A stretch of 58,543 nt of DNA. It comes from an uncultured Lachnospiraceae bacterium. GTDB taxonomy: Bacteria > Bacillota > Clostridia > Lachnospirales > Lachnospiraceae. A program made the translations under genes and the position numbers. The notes under the pieces were generated by a model. That model was not told where the DNA came from. It did no database searches and saw nothing but the letters and a program-made list of their open reading frames with translations. Every line of letters begins with the position of its first letter. The stretch's first letter is position 1. This document shows, one piece after another, positions 42,567 to 51,844 of the stretch. The stretch lies in assembly GCA_949840805.1 (NCBI GenBank), contig CATKXR010000024.1:1-58543 (forward strand), read 5' to 3'.

Positions 42567-43014
42567 AAGATATCTTCCCCTTCCGTCTTCTCAGCTGTTC
42601 TTTCAGGTACTCATACCGCTGCCGCTTTTCTTCCTTTGCAAAATGCTTCTCACGGAACTGCTCCGGATTGTCCTCATAGTTTAATACCTCCCCTGGAAAC
42701 TGTTCGCTGGTAAGGTCAAAGACACTCTCCCCCACTACATTGTAGCAATGGTAATTCCCATCGGGGAGAGGTACCCCAAAGACAGTTCCCCCAAAAATGT
42801 CCTGTGCCAGAAATGCCGTGATAGAACACTGTCCAAGAGTCTTATTCTCCTTGCTCCACTGATCACGCATCCTGGGGGCACAGCTATACTCACACCAGAT
42901 ATGGGAAAGTGCATCGTACAAATCCCCAGGAGTATGTATCCCCTCATATTCCTCCGTTACTGCAGCAACGGTTTCATCCTTCCATCCATAATATCCGTGA
43001 TTCATTTTTCTCAT
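42526..43014 (-). CDS. YunG-like uncharacterised protein
   Basis: The 162-residue cytoplasmic protein has a conserved central stretch: LGQCSITAFLAQDIFGGTVF, then GVPLPDGNYHCYNVVGESVF and DLTSEQFPGE. This resembles B. subtilis YunG and relatives, where a Cys, a His and an Asp might form a papain-like catalytic set. The C-terminal part is basic. The start may be the first ATG (43014) or the fourth codon (43005), which has better spacing to AAAGGA. Function is unknown. Confidence 0.65.
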   Translation of the reverse strand: MRKMNHGYYGWKDETVAAVTEEYEGIHTPGDLYDALSHIWCEYSCAPRMRDQWSKENKTLGQCSITAFLAQDIFGGTVFGVPLPDGNYHCYNVVGESVFDLTSEQFPGEVLNYEDNPEQFREKHFAKEEKRQRYEYLKEQLRRRKGKISFGKNTKTSKSYSD

Positions 43015-43102
43015 ATCCTTTCTTGTTCATGCTGCGCTGCCCATAAGACTGCATGTGTCCGGCATCTGGCACATTTCCGCTTATCTCAACGCCGCGCCTG
43101 CA

Positions 43103-44680
43103 TTACATCAGCGGAGCAACCACCTTCAAAAGCCGCCCCATCCATTTATACGTCCACTTTTCCCTGCGGACGGTCTCCCTCGTCACCTGCCTGCACTTTT
43201 CAAGGGTGGCTTGAAAATCCGCCTCGATCTCCGGTATACAGTCCGCCCGGTACAGATACGTGGCACACTCAAAATGATGGTACAGGCTGCGGTAATCCAG
43301 ATTGATGGTACCCACCACCGCCTCCGTTTCGTCACTGACAAACACCTTGGCATGGACAAACCCGGGCGTATACTCATAAATCTTCACCCCGGATTCCAGC
43401 AGCGACCCATAATGGGTCTTGGCCAGGGCATAAGGCGCCGACTTGTCCGGCACTCCCGGCAGCATCAGCACCACCTCCACCCCTCGCTCGGCGGCAAACT
43501 TGAGAGCCGTCTCCATCTCCCCGTCCAGAATCAGGTAAGGCGTCATAATATGTACATAGGAAAGAGATCGGTTCAGGATATCCATGTATACCCGCTCCCC
43601 CAGCTTCTCATCATCCAGGGGGCTGTCCCCATAGGGAATAACATATCCCCCTGCCTCCTTCACCGGCAGAGACGGATAGGAAAGGAAACGGGCAGTCTCG
43701 TCCTTTCTCTCGCTGATTCCCCACATCTGCAGAAACATCAGGGTAAAGCTTCTCACCGCGTCTCCCTTAAGCATCACTGCCGCGTCCTTCCAGTGTCCGA
43801 ACTTCTCCCTCTGGTTGATATACTCGTCCGCCAGGTTCACCCCTCCGTTAAAGGCCGTATGCCCGTCAATTACCAGGATTTTTCTGTGGTCCCGGTAATT
43901 GTAGCAGGTGGAGACAAAGGGCGACACCGGCGCAAACACCTTGCACCGGATTCCCAACGCCTGCAGGCGTTTCGGATAGTCATGGGGCAGCAGGGCAAAC
44001 TCGCAGGTCCCGTCATACATGACACGCACATCCACGCCCTCCGCCGCCTTTTTCGCCAGGATCTCCAGTATCCTGCCCCACATCAGCCCCTCGTCCACAA
44101 TAAAATATTCTATAAAGATAAAATGCTTCGCCGCCTCAAGCTGCCGCAGCATCTCCTCAAACTTATATTCCCCCAGAGGAAAATATGTGACCGAAGTATT
44201 TTCAAAAACAGGATGGCAGCCGCTTCTTTGGATATAGCGGGCCAGAGACGCCGCCCCCGGATTCTCCCCGGACAGGCGTTTTATCACATCTTCCTCCTGA
44301 TAAATCCGCTCCTTTGTGTCAGCCGTAATCCGGTTCAGCCGCTCCTTCAAAGCCTTGTGGCCGATATCGCTCTGCATATACACATACAAAAGCACGCCGA
44401 ATACCGGCATCAGCATAATCACAATCAGCCATGTGATCTTGGCCGTGGGATTCATGCTGCAGTTTAAAAGATAGATCACCATGAGAAAGGTAAACAGCAG
44501 CGTCCCTCCGAAGATGTGAGGCAGAAAATCCTTAAACCACTGAAACACGCCAAACAACAGAAAGACCTGTATGGCCATCAAAAGAAGGAACAGCCCGAAA
44601 CGGCTGAATATGGCATGCATGACGCCCTTTTGCCCTCTTTTCAGAAGACTCAGCCCCTTATTTTTGTAATCCTCAATCAT
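43103..44680 (-). CDS. cls: Cardiolipin synthase
   Basis: The 525-residue membrane enzyme joins two phosphatidylglycerol molecules to cardiolipin and glycerol. Two N-terminal membrane segments (LFLLLMAIQVFLLFGVF; FLMVIYLLNCSMNPTAKITW) are followed by two phospholipase-D HKD motifs: HRKILVIDGHTAFNGGVN and HAKVFVSDETEAVVGTINLD. Length and layout are standard for Gram-positive Cls. AGGGGGAA precedes the ATG, and a clear promoter lies about 90 bases upstream. It is a single-gene unit. Confidence 0.97.
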   Translation of the reverse strand: MIEDYKNKGLSLLKRGQKGVMHAIFSRFGLFLLLMAIQVFLLFGVFQWFKDFLPHIFGGTLLFTFLMVIYLLNCSMNPTAKITWLIVIMLMPVFGVLLYVYMQSDIGHKALKERLNRITADTKERIYQEEDVIKRLSGENPGAASLARYIQRSGCHPVFENTSVTYFPLGEYKFEEMLRQLEAAKHFIFIEYFIVDEGLMWGRILEILAKKAAEGVDVRVMYDGTCEFALLPHDYPKRLQALGIRCKVFAPVSPFVSTCYNYRDHRKILVIDGHTAFNGGVNLADEYINQREKFGHWKDAAVMLKGDAVRSFTLMFLQMWGISERKDETARFLSYPSLPVKEAGGYVIPYGDSPLDDEKLGERVYMDILNRSLSYVHIMTPYLILDGEMETALKFAAERGVEVVLMLPGVPDKSAPYALAKTHYGSLLESGVKIYEYTPGFVHAKVFVSDETEAVVGTINLDYRSLYHHFECATYLYRADCIPEIEADFQATLEKCRQVTRETVRREKWTYKWMGRLLKVVAPLM

Positions 44681-44766
44681 CTTTGATTCCCCCTTGTACT
44701 TTGCGGATGAGCTTCTCTTCCGTTAATCCATCTGCCTCGTGAAATACCTCGCTAAGTGTTTTTATT

Positions 44767-44794
44767 ATTATACCATAAAATTTCACTATTTCAA
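44767..44794 (-). promoter_or_regulatory. Sigma-A promoter of the cardiolipin synthase gene
   Basis: On the minus strand TTGAAA, a 16-base spacer and TATAAT lie about 90 bases upstream of the start codon. Confidence 0.75.
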
Positions 44795-44981
44795 ATCCCT
44801 TGAAATTCTGATAAATTCGGGCTGATAAATTCGGGAAAGATGTTCGTTTAACCCAATCTGCCTTCCTTTTACACCAGACCAAATCTCCGTAAAATAAATC
44901 GATGCCAAAATCCACCTGTTTACAAACATACGTTCTTATCTTATAATGAATATGCGGCATATCCATGAAAGGGGTGTAAAG

Positions 44982-45254
44982 GTGGAAAGCATACTGTGCG
45001 TTGACATTCCGGTGCAGATGATTTCCTGTACCGATACAAATGGAAAAATCACACCAATGAAATTCCGGTTCCGGGACAAAACCGGCGAACTTATCACGGT
45101 CATTATCGACAAAGTACTGTCCGAAAACCAGGGCAGCAACCGTGTGGGTATCAATTATTCCTGTTCCGCAACCATACTGGGAAACAGGAAAACATTTACG
45201 CTCTGGTATAGCTATTTTGCCCATGAATGGCGTCTTTCCCGCTTATACGTCTGA
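44982..45254 (+). CDS. Small conserved-looking protein next to YolD, unknown
   Basis: The frame starts at GTG with AAGGGG seven bases before it and gives 90 residues: ESILCVDIPVQMISCTDTNG, then MKFRFRDKTGELITVIIDKV, ending in a beta-rich YSYFAHEWRLSRLYV. Similar small proteins occur beside YolD and Y-family polymerase genes in Clostridia (from memory, unverified). A bidirectional hairpin in the 3' part of the convergent YolD gene would end its mRNA. The long frame on the other strand (44673-45224) is taken as a shadow. Confidence 0.65.
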   Translation: MESILCVDIPVQMISCTDTNGKITPMKFRFRDKTGELITVIIDKVLSENQGSNRVGINYSCSATILGNRKTFTLWYSYFAHEWRLSRLYV

Positions 45255-45689
45255 CCGGTCCATTCTTCCAAAAAACTCTCCCTCTATGGAAAAAATATGT
45301 TCTATAGGGAGAGTTTTTCCGTTTGTAAAAACAATTTGACGGCCATATTCATCTATTTTTTTAACTTTGCCGCATATGGTTACATAGCTTCCCCCGCTTT
45401 TTCTCTCATCCGGGCGGAAACAGGTGACTTCGATCTCCGGCTGGCAGTCCGGATTCTCCCGAATAAACAAAAGCCTCTCATTTAACTGGTTTTCTCTGCT
45501 TTCTCCGATCTCAATAAAAGAATCCGTCTGGCGCTCCGTTTCCCGGATAGCGGCGTGGTATCCGGAAAGCGCGGCAAACGGGGAAAATTGTGCCGCCCGA
45601 TTTGTTAATGGCATCTGGGGATGCCTTTTTGATACATGATGCGTAAGCATAATAATGTCGTCATATTTGTGGCTTTCCTTCTGTTTCAC
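45243..45689 (-). CDS. YolD-like protein
   Basis: The 148-residue protein has the YolD signature: HHVSKRHPQMPLTNRAAQFS, then PFAALSGYHAAIRETER. YolD-like proteins are thought to be a Gram-positive counterpart of UmuD, partnering Y-family polymerases. The gene overlaps the end of the polymerase gene by four bases and shares its LexA-controlled promoter. The start is the ATG at 45689. Confidence 0.9.
   Translation of the reverse strand: MKQKESHKYDDIIMLTHHVSKRHPQMPLTNRAAQFSPFAALSGYHAAIRETERQTDSFIEIGESRENQLNERLLFIRENPDCQPEIEVTCFRPDERKSGGSYVTICGKVKKIDEYGRQIVFTNGKTLPIEHIFSIEGEFFGRMDRSDV
45271..45318. terminator. Bidirectional terminator inside the 3' end of the YolD gene
   Basis: AAAAACTCTCCCT and AGGGAGAGTTTTT are perfectly complementary. 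On plus the stem ends in TTTTT, 64 bases past the stop of the small gene at 44982-45254; on minus it also ends in TTTTT but lies within YolD codons. Confidence 0.75.
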
Positions 45690-47212
45690 GCTTTATGCCC
45701 TCCAATCTGACAATTTCGTTCTGTTGTGGTAGCTCCTTCCTGCAGGTTTGTACCTTTTAGAATCGCATTTTTTCCGTATTTCTTTTTTACAGACAATATG
45801 GCTTCCTGCAGCCTTCTCTCTTTCGCAAACCGTTCTGCTTCTTCTTTCCTATCTTTTTCCAATGCGGCGTAATCCGTGAACATGTCCATCTGCTCAAAAT
45901 ATTCTGCTTTTGCGGCCTTTTCCTCATCAGCCAGACGGCTGGCAGAGACATTCACTCTCCTTATCAGCAGATCAGGGTTGACAATACGATCGTATAAATC
46001 CATCATGGCTTCCATAATAATCCTTCCGGAAGATGTCTGGCGGCCAAGGTTTGCCGTCCCGTGTGCATGCCTTGGAACCTTCCGTCCGTAATGGTCCGTT
46101 GTGACTTCCCCCTCATAACGGTTCCCGATTCCGGGATCTGCCAGATTCTCAATATCATAGCCAATGGTAAGAACGACCTGATCCGTCACCAGCCTCTTCT
46201 CTACAAGATCCAGGGCAAGCAGATCCGTCATTTCACGCACCACCATCTTTCCTTTTTCGGCATCATAGGGACATTGCAGCACCTGGCCGGAGCTTATGCT
46301 GTTTGTCTCCGGTTGGTAGGATTTGACCAGATCCATCGTAATCGGTTCCCATCCCCATGCATGGTCAATCAGAAGCTCTGCATTGACCCCAAACATATTG
46401 TAGAGAAGTTCTTCATTGTAATAATCATGCTCACTGCCCAGGGAACAGCGGGCAATGTCGCCCATGGTAAACAACCCGGCAGATTCCAGTTTCTTCTGGT
46501 ATCCATGACCGACCCTCCAAAAATCAGTAAGAGGACGATGGTCCCACAAATGCCGTCTGTAGCTTATTTCATCAAGTTCGGCAATGCGCACTCCATGTTT
46601 ATCCGGCCGGACATGTTTTGCCAGGATATCCATCGCCACCTTGCACAGGTACAGATTGGCGCCGATCCCGGCAGTGGCAGTGATCCCCGTACCGGCAAAG
46701 ACATCCTGTATTATTTTTGATACAAGTTCCTTTGGTGTCAGGCCATATGTTTTCAGATAATGCGTCACATCCATAAATACCTCATCAATCGAATATACAT
46801 GGATATCCTCCGGCGCAATATATTTCAGATAGATTTTGTAGATCAAGGTGCTGTATTCCAGATAAAATGTCATTCTTGGCGGTGCTATGATATAAGCAAG
46901 CTCCAATTCCGGATGGCGCTCCAGTTCTGTCGAAAGGTAAGATGACCCGGTAAACTGCTGCCCCGGGGCTTTACGCCTGCGCTCCTCGTTTATCTCCCTC
47001 ACTCTCCGGATGACCTCAAAAAGCCTTGCCCTCCCAGGAATGCCATAAGCCTTCAGGGAGGGGGACACGGCAAGGCAGATGGTTTTCTCCGTCCTTGCGG
47101 CATCTGCCACTACAAGATTCGCGGCAAGAGGGTCCAACTGCCTCTCCACACATTCAACAGACGCATAGAATGATTTCAGGTCAATCGCAACGTAAACATG
47201 GTTTCCGTCCAT
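45686..47212 (-). CDS. Y-family DNA polymerase (UvrX/YqjW-like)
   Basis: The 508-residue protein shows the Y-family catalytic core: VYVAIDLKSFYASVECVERQ (first metal Asp) and the SIDEVFMDVT motif (Asp-Glu pair), a helix-hairpin-helix region (FWRVGHGYQKKLESAGLFTM) and a little-finger domain. It performs error-prone translesion synthesis at damaged DNA, and UvrX/YqjW relatives are SOS-induced. The ATG at 47210-47212 with AAAGGAGG is used rather than an upstream TTG. A LexA box lies about 80 bases upstream; YolD follows in the operon. Confidence 0.95.
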   Translation of the reverse strand: MDGNHVYVAIDLKSFYASVECVERQLDPLAANLVVADAARTEKTICLAVSPSLKAYGIPGRARLFEVIRRVREINEERRRKAPGQQFTGSSYLSTELERHPELELAYIIAPPRMTFYLEYSTLIYKIYLKYIAPEDIHVYSIDEVFMDVTHYLKTYGLTPKELVSKIIQDVFAGTGITATAGIGANLYLCKVAMDILAKHVRPDKHGVRIAELDEISYRRHLWDHRPLTDFWRVGHGYQKKLESAGLFTMGDIARCSLGSEHDYYNEELLYNMFGVNAELLIDHAWGWEPITMDLVKSYQPETNSISSGQVLQCPYDAEKGKMVVREMTDLLALDLVEKRLVTDQVVLTIGYDIENLADPGIGNRYEGEVTTDHYGRKVPRHAHGTANLGRQTSSGRIIMEAMMDLYDRIVNPDLLIRRVNVSASRLADEEKAAKAEYFEQMDMFTDYAALEKDRKEEAERFAKERRLQEAILSVKKKYGKNAILKGTNLQEGATTTERNCQIGGHKA

Positions 47213-47287
47213 ATGCAACCTCCTTTACAGATTGACTGCAGGTATTGTTCTTCCTTTAATATTGCATGTCCGTAAACATATTATAAC

Positions 47288-47301
47288 AGAACATTTGTTC
47301 G
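47288..47301. promoter_or_regulatory. LexA (SOS) box of the polymerase operon
   Basis: On the minus strand CGAACAAATGTTCT matches the Gram-positive LexA consensus CGAAC-N4-GTTC, and a TATAAT follows within a few bases. DNA damage should therefore induce the polymerase and YolD genes. Confidence 0.85.
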
Positions 47302-47370
47302 ATTTCAATGTTTTTTTAATCGGTATACGATTGCCATATGATTACCTGTTTTCAAGATTGTTGCCGCTTC

Positions 47371-47399
47371 TTGACAAGTGCCAGGGTTTGGGATATAAT
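47371..47399 (+). promoter_or_regulatory. Consensus sigma-A promoter of greA-lysS
   Basis: Perfect TTGACA, 17-base spacer, perfect TATAAT, about 110 bases before greA. Confidence 0.92.
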
Positions 47400-47511
47400 A
47401 CATGGAATGTAATGGGCCAAAACCATAATAAAATGGATTTGGAGATTACCTGATGCCGGTTTTGAGGAGAGGGCCGGCACAGAAGTCGTAAAAAGGAAGG
47501 AAATGAGTAGC

Positions 47512-47994
47512 ATGGCGGAAAAAAAGAATATTTTGACCTATGCAGGATTAAAGCAATACGAGGATGAGCTGCAGGAACTGAAGGTAAACCGGAGACGGGA
47601 GGTAGCGCAGAAGATCAAAGAAGCCAGAGAACAGGGGGATCTGTCTGAGAACGCAGAATACGATGCAGCCAAGGATGAACAGCGGGATATTGAGCTTCGT
47701 ATCGAAGAACTGGAAAAACTTTTAAAAAATGCAGAAGTAATTGATGAAGACGAAATTGATATAAATAAGATTAGTATCGGCTGTAAAGTAAAAGTCTATG
47801 ATGTGGACTTTGATGAAGAGATGGAATTCAGGATCGTAGGTTCCACAGAAGCTAACAGCCTGAAAAACAAAATCTCCAATGAATCTCCGGTAGGCCAGGC
47901 GCTGCTTGGCAAAAAAGTTGGCGATGTAGTGGATGTGGAGACACAGGCAGGAACGATCCAGTATAAGGTATTGGAAATTCAAAGAGTCTCATAA
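47512..47994 (+). CDS. greA: Transcription elongation factor GreA
   Basis: The 160-residue protein has the GreA N-terminal coiled coil ([40 protein letters not shown]), with the acidic tip residues that stimulate transcript cleavage in stalled RNA polymerase, and the FKBP-like C-terminal domain ([20 protein letters not shown]). An earlier ATG at 47503 is also possible; MAEKKN is the usual family start. It lies before lysS, a pairing common in Firmicutes. Confidence 0.97.
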   Translation: MAEKKNILTYAGLKQYEDELQELKVNRRREVAQKIKEAREQGDLSENAEYDAAKDEQRDIELRIEELEKLLKNAEVIDEDEIDINKISIGCKVKVYDVDFDEEMEFRIVGSTEANSLKNKISNESPVGQALLGKKVGDVVDVETQAGTIQYKVLEIQRVS

Positions 47995-48086
47995 TACTCA
48001 ATAACAAATATTAATTGTGAAGTATCCGGCAGATCACATCTTTGATGTCATTTACCGGATTTTTCCGCAGAAAGAGGGAGCAAAAC

Positions 48087-49592
48087 ATGGGAGAACAGCA
48101 GAATCAGCAGAAAAAACAGAACCAGGAACCGGACTTAAACCAGCTCTTAAAGGTGCGCCGGGAAAAGCTTGCAGAACTTCAGGCAGCAGGAAAAGATCCG
48201 TTTCAAATCACAAAATATGATGTGACAATACACAGCGCGGATATAAAAGAACAATATGAGGAATGGGAGGGAAAAGAAGTGTCCATTGCCGGACGGATGA
48301 TGTCCAAACGTGTGATGGGCAAGGCCTCCTTCTGTAATGTCCAGGATTTGAAAGGCAATATCCAGTGCTATGTGGCGCGGGACGATCTGGGAGAGGATGC
48401 CTACAAGGCATTTAAAAAGATGGATATCGGCGACATTGTCGGTGTAAAAGGCATTGTGTTTACCACAAAGATGGGGGAGATCTCCGTCCATGCCAAATCC
48501 ATGACCCTGCTTTCCAAGAGCCTGCAGATTCTTCCTGAGAAATACCACGGCCTGACCAACACGGATATGCGTTATCGGCAGCGGTACACGGATCTGATCA
48601 TGAACGAGGACGTGAAAAAAACCTTTGTCATGCGCTCTAAGATCATCAGCAGTATCCGCCGCTATCTGGATGACCAGGGCTTTCTCGAGGTGGAGACGCC
48701 GATGCTGGTGAGCAATGCCGGCGGCGCGGCGGCGCGGCCTTTTGAGACCCATTATAATGCTTTGGATGAGGATGTAAAACTGCGGATTTCCCTGGAACTT
48801 TACTTAAAGAGGCTGATTGTTGGCGGCATGGAACGGGTGTACGAGATCGGGCGCGTATTCCGCAATGAGGGGCTGGATACCCGGCATAACCCGGAATTTA
48901 CCCTGATGGAGCTTTATCAGGCCTATACCGATTATAACGGAATGATGGACCTGACGGAAAATATGTTCCGCCATGTGGCCCGGGAAGTCTGCGGAACCAC
49001 CTGTGTGCCTTATGCAGAAGAGATGATTGACCTGGGTAAACCTTTTGAACGGCTGACCATGATCGATGCCATCCGGAAGTATACCGGGATCGATTTCGAG
49101 GAGATCCGCACCACAGAGGAGGCAAAAAAGCTTGCCGATGAGAAAGAGGTTCACTATGAAGCCCGCCATGAGCGGGGCGACATCATCAACCTGTTCTTTG
49201 AAGAATTTGTGGAAGAACATTTGATCCAGCCAACCTTTATCATGGACCATCCGGTGGAGGTCTCCCCCTTGACCAAGAGAAAGCCCGATAAGCCGGAGCT
49301 GGTGGAGCGTTTTGAGCTGTTTATCTACGGGCGTGAGATGTGCAATGCCTACTCGGAGCTGAACGATCCCATTGACCAGAGGGAGAGGTTTAAAGCCCAG
49401 GAGGCGGCGCTGGCCGCAGGGGATGAGGAAGCCAATACCACTGATGAAGATTTTCTCAACGCGCTTGAGATCGGGATGCCGCCTACCGGCGGGATCGGGT
49501 ATGGGATAGACCGGCTGGTGATGCTTTTGACAAACGCGCCGGCGATCCGGGATGTGCTGTTGTTCCCGACGATGAAGTCATTAGACAAATAA
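48087..49592 (+). CDS. lysS: Lysyl-tRNA synthetase, class II
   Basis: The 501-residue enzyme charges tRNA-Lys. An N-terminal OB-fold anticodon-binding domain ([20 protein letters not shown]) is followed by the class II core: motif 1 around [20 protein letters not shown], motif 2 [20 protein letters not shown] with [10 protein letters not shown], and motif 3 [14 protein letters not shown]. The ATG at 48087 with GAGGGAG is used; the longer frame upstream is not. It follows greA by 92 bases and is probably co-transcribed. Confidence 0.98.
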   Translation: MGEQQNQQKKQNQEPDLNQLLKVRREKLAELQAAGKDPFQITKYDVTIHSADIKEQYEEWEGKEVSIAGRMMSKRVMGKASFCNVQDLKGNIQCYVARDDLGEDAYKAFKKMDIGDIVGVKGIVFTTKMGEISVHAKSMTLLSKSLQILPEKYHGLTNTDMRYRQRYTDLIMNEDVKKTFVMRSKIISSIRRYLDDQGFLEVETPMLVSNAGGAAARPFETHYNALDEDVKLRISLELYLKRLIVGGMERVYEIGRVFRNEGLDTRHNPEFTLMELYQAYTDYNGMMDLTENMFRHVAREVCGTTCVPYAEEMIDLGKPFERLTMIDAIRKYTGIDFEEIRTTEEAKKLADEKEVHYEARHERGDIINLFFEEFVEEHLIQPTFIMDHPVEVSPLTKRKPDKPELVERFELFIYGREMCNAYSELNDPIDQRERFKAQEAALAAGDEEANTTDEDFLNALEIGMPPTGGIGYGIDRLVMLLTNAPAIRDVLLFPTMKSLDK

Positions 49593-49714
49593 TTAAGCCC
49601 GTAAACCCGCATAAAACCAGGAAAGTTGATGGCCGTGAACCAGAAAAACATGTGCCATTGTACCAATTTTGTACCAAATGCATAAAGGGTTATGAAGACT
49701 TATAAGTGATAGAC

Positions 49715-49738
49715 ACCCCGTGGTGATAACCACGGGGT
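49715..49738 (+). terminator. Terminator after lysS
   Basis: ACCCCGTGG and CCACGGGGT form a perfect 9-bp stem with a 6-base loop, followed by TTCTTATC. It may also serve the convergent catabolic operon. Confidence 0.75.
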
Positions 49739-49787
49739 TCTTATCAATATTTCAACTGCCGTTCCGGTAAAAAGGTACACAAGAAGT

Positions 49788-50165
49788 TTATGCTTCCGCC
49801 ACACACTCGATTTCCACCAGCCCGCCCAAGGGCAGTTTGGCCACCTGCACGCAGGAGCGTGCCGGGAAATCTCCTTCAAAATAAGATTCGTAAATTTTAT
49901 TTACTTCCGCAAAATCATTCATGTCCGTCAAAAAGATCAGGGTCTTCACGATCTTTTTGTAGCTGCTCCCGGCCGCCGTCAGGACGGCTCCCAGATTCTT
50001 CATGGAACAATGTGCCTGGGCCTTTACACCTTCCGCCAGTCCTCCGGCTTCCACATCGATTCCCAACTGCCCGGAGCAGTATACCATCCCGTTTGATTTA
50101 ACCGCCTGTACATAAGGCCCTACTGCTTTGGGCGCCTTCTCCGTAAAAATAATCTCTTTTGCCAT
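49788..50165 (-). CDS. RidA-family enamine/imine deaminase
   Basis: The 125-residue protein has the YjgF/RidA signature: VGPYVQAVKSNGMVYCSGQL, the Arg-containing PARSCVQVAKLPLGGLVEIE, and a C-terminal Glu. RidA hydrolyses reactive 2-aminoacrylate and related enamines made by PLP lyases. This fits well with DpaL in the same operon, whose reaction releases 2-aminoacrylate. Its ATG overlaps the stop of the deacylase gene by one base. Confidence 0.96.
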   Translation of the reverse strand: MAKEIIFTEKAPKAVGPYVQAVKSNGMVYCSGQLGIDVEAGGLAEGVKAQAHCSMKNLGAVLTAAGSSYKKIVKTLIFLTDMNDFAEVNKIYESYFEGDFPARSCVQVAKLPLGGLVEIECVAEA

Positions 50166-51769
50166 TACCGGATTACCTCTTTTCCTTTCATTCTTAAGAC
50201 CACGCCGTTTCTCTTTCCGGTGTGTTTCCCTTTCTCCACAGTAAGCTCCCCGCCTACAATCACGTACTCAATACCCTCCGGATACTGGACCGGTTCCACA
50301 AAGGTTCCCTTGTCGATCACCGTATCCGGGTTAAAAATACAGATGTCCGCCGCATAACCTTCCTTCAGCTCGCCCCGTCCGGTCATATTAAAGGTAACTG
50401 CCGGCTTCTTTGTCATCTTGTAGACAGCTTCCTCCAAAGCCAGGGCCTTTTCTTCCCTCACATATTTTCCCAAAATCCTGGGGAACGCGCCGTATACCCG
50501 GGGATGAGGTTTGCCGCCAAGCAGGCCGTCCGTACAGGCATTCATCTCCGGCCGCTTCATAAACCGGATCACATGCTCCTCCGTCCCGTAGAAATCCACC
50601 ATGCCCACGGCATTTTCCTCCTCATACAGAAGGTCAAAGGTGGCCTCGTAAGGATCTTTTCCCCTGAGTTGTCCCAGTTCTGTCAGGCTTAAGCCGATGG
50701 CATCCTGGTTCTTCTCTGTCTTTACGCTGGTGACGAAAATCTGGTCCAGGCCGGCAAACTCTACAAAATTGTCCCATCCGGGAATCCCGTGCTCAATGTC
50801 ATAGACCATCTTCTTGCGAAGCTTGGGGTCTGCCAGGCGCTCCAGCACCTTGTCCGTCCCTCCGTCATGTACCCAGGGAGGAAGGATCACGCCCAGCATC
50901 GTGCTGCCTGCCACATAAGGATACTGGTCAAAGGATACCCGGATCCCCTCTTTCTGGGCTGCCTCCAGAAGCTCTACCACCTTGTCGATCTTATCCCAGT
51001 TCTTCTTTCCACATACCTTGAAATGGGAATAATGGATCTTTACTCCCGATTCCCGGCCGATCTTGATGACCTCTTCCATAGAATCCAGGATGGTATCGGC
51101 CTCACTTCTCTGATGGATGACAAAGATCCCGTCATACTCTGCCACTACCTTGCACATCTCGATAATTTCCAGGGACTCGGAGTAGGCACAGGGCATGTAG
51201 ATCAGGCCGGTGGACAGCCCTACCGCTCCGGCCTCCATCTCCCTTCTGGTGATCCGGCGCATTTTCTCCAGTTCCTCCTCGTTGGGAAGACGGTTTTCCA
51301 GGCCCATAGCCTCCATGCGGATGTTGCCGTGAGGAACCAGGTAGCACTCATTCAGCCCCGGCTTTGCCTCATCGATCATTTTCAGGTAATTTTCCGTGTT
51401 CTCAAAGGTCCAGTCAATCTGGTCCGTATCTCCGTCCAGCCCTGCAAGGTTCTTTCTCCAGGGACTGATGTACTGTTTCGGCAGGGGAGCCATGGAAATG
51501 CCGTCCTGTCCCAGGACTTCCGTGGTAATTCCCTGCATCACCTTGGGAGCCACTTCCGGCTCCACCAAAATCTGCAGGTCGCTGTGGCTGTGGGTGTCAA
51601 TAAAACCGGGAGCCACTACCAGCCCGGCAGCGTCAATCACCTGTACCCCTTCTTCCTCTATGGATGGGGAGATCTTTTCAATCAATCCGCCGTCGATCAG
51701 CACATCCCCCTTATATCCCGGATTTCCGCTTCCGTCTACGATCAAACCGTTCTTAATCAGCTTCTTCAT
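50165..51769 (-). CDS. N-acyl-D-amino-acid deacylase (amidohydrolase family)
   Basis: The 534-residue enzyme has the amidohydrolase metal motif GFIDTHSHSD after the VVAP beta segment, a further ligand in IHYSHFKVCGKKNWDK, and the late catalytic-region ACTDGLLGG. It matches D-aminoacylases, which cut acyl groups from N-acyl-D-amino acids in the cytoplasm. AAGGAGGATATA precedes the ATG. It lies behind the Na+ symporter gene. The exact substrate is unknown, but the operon suggests D- or unusual amino acids. Confidence 0.93.
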   Translation of the reverse strand: MKKLIKNGLIVDGSGNPGYKGDVLIDGGLIEKISPSIEEEGVQVIDAAGLVVAPGFIDTHSHSDLQILVEPEVAPKVMQGITTEVLGQDGISMAPLPKQYISPWRKNLAGLDGDTDQIDWTFENTENYLKMIDEAKPGLNECYLVPHGNIRMEAMGLENRLPNEEELEKMRRITRREMEAGAVGLSTGLIYMPCAYSESLEIIEMCKVVAEYDGIFVIHQRSEADTILDSMEEVIKIGRESGVKIHYSHFKVCGKKNWDKIDKVVELLEAAQKEGIRVSFDQYPYVAGSTMLGVILPPWVHDGGTDKVLERLADPKLRKKMVYDIEHGIPGWDNFVEFAGLDQIFVTSVKTEKNQDAIGLSLTELGQLRGKDPYEATFDLLYEEENAVGMVDFYGTEEHVIRFMKRPEMNACTDGLLGGKPHPRVYGAFPRILGKYVREEKALALEEAVYKMTKKPAVTFNMTGRGELKEGYAADICIFNPDTVIDKGTFVEPVQYPEGIEYVIVGGELTVEKGKHTGKRNGVVLRMKGKEVIR

Positions 51770-51782
51770 TACATATATCCTC

Positions 51783-51844
51783 CTTATTTTTCTTCAAACT
51801 CAATTATCAGCGCCTTATTCTTCCTCAAACTCAATTGCCGGCGC
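51783..51844 (-). repeat. 31-bp tandem duplication of the symporter gene's 3' end
   Basis: The last codons and stop of the symporter gene (51814-51844) are followed at once by a second copy (51783-51813) with 26 of 31 bases identical. The extra copy even repeats the reading IEFEE and a stop codon. Confidence 0.85.

Noticed and set aside
43055..44467. 470-codon plus-strand frame
   Set aside because: It is fully antisense to cardiolipin synthase, with no ribosome site; its length reflects codon bias of the real gene.
44673..45224. 183-codon minus-strand frame upstream of cls
   Set aside because: It runs through the cls promoter and leader, has no ribosome site, and is antisense to a better-supported small gene at 44982-45254.
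47995..48086. T-box or riboswitch leader before lysS
   Set aside because: The 92-base gap is too short and shows no T-box sequence; lysS appears to be read from the greA promoter.
49640..49690. TTGTACCA direct repeat after lysS as a possible attachment site
   Set aside because: Only a short repeat is seen, with no integrase gene and no second att copy in the window.
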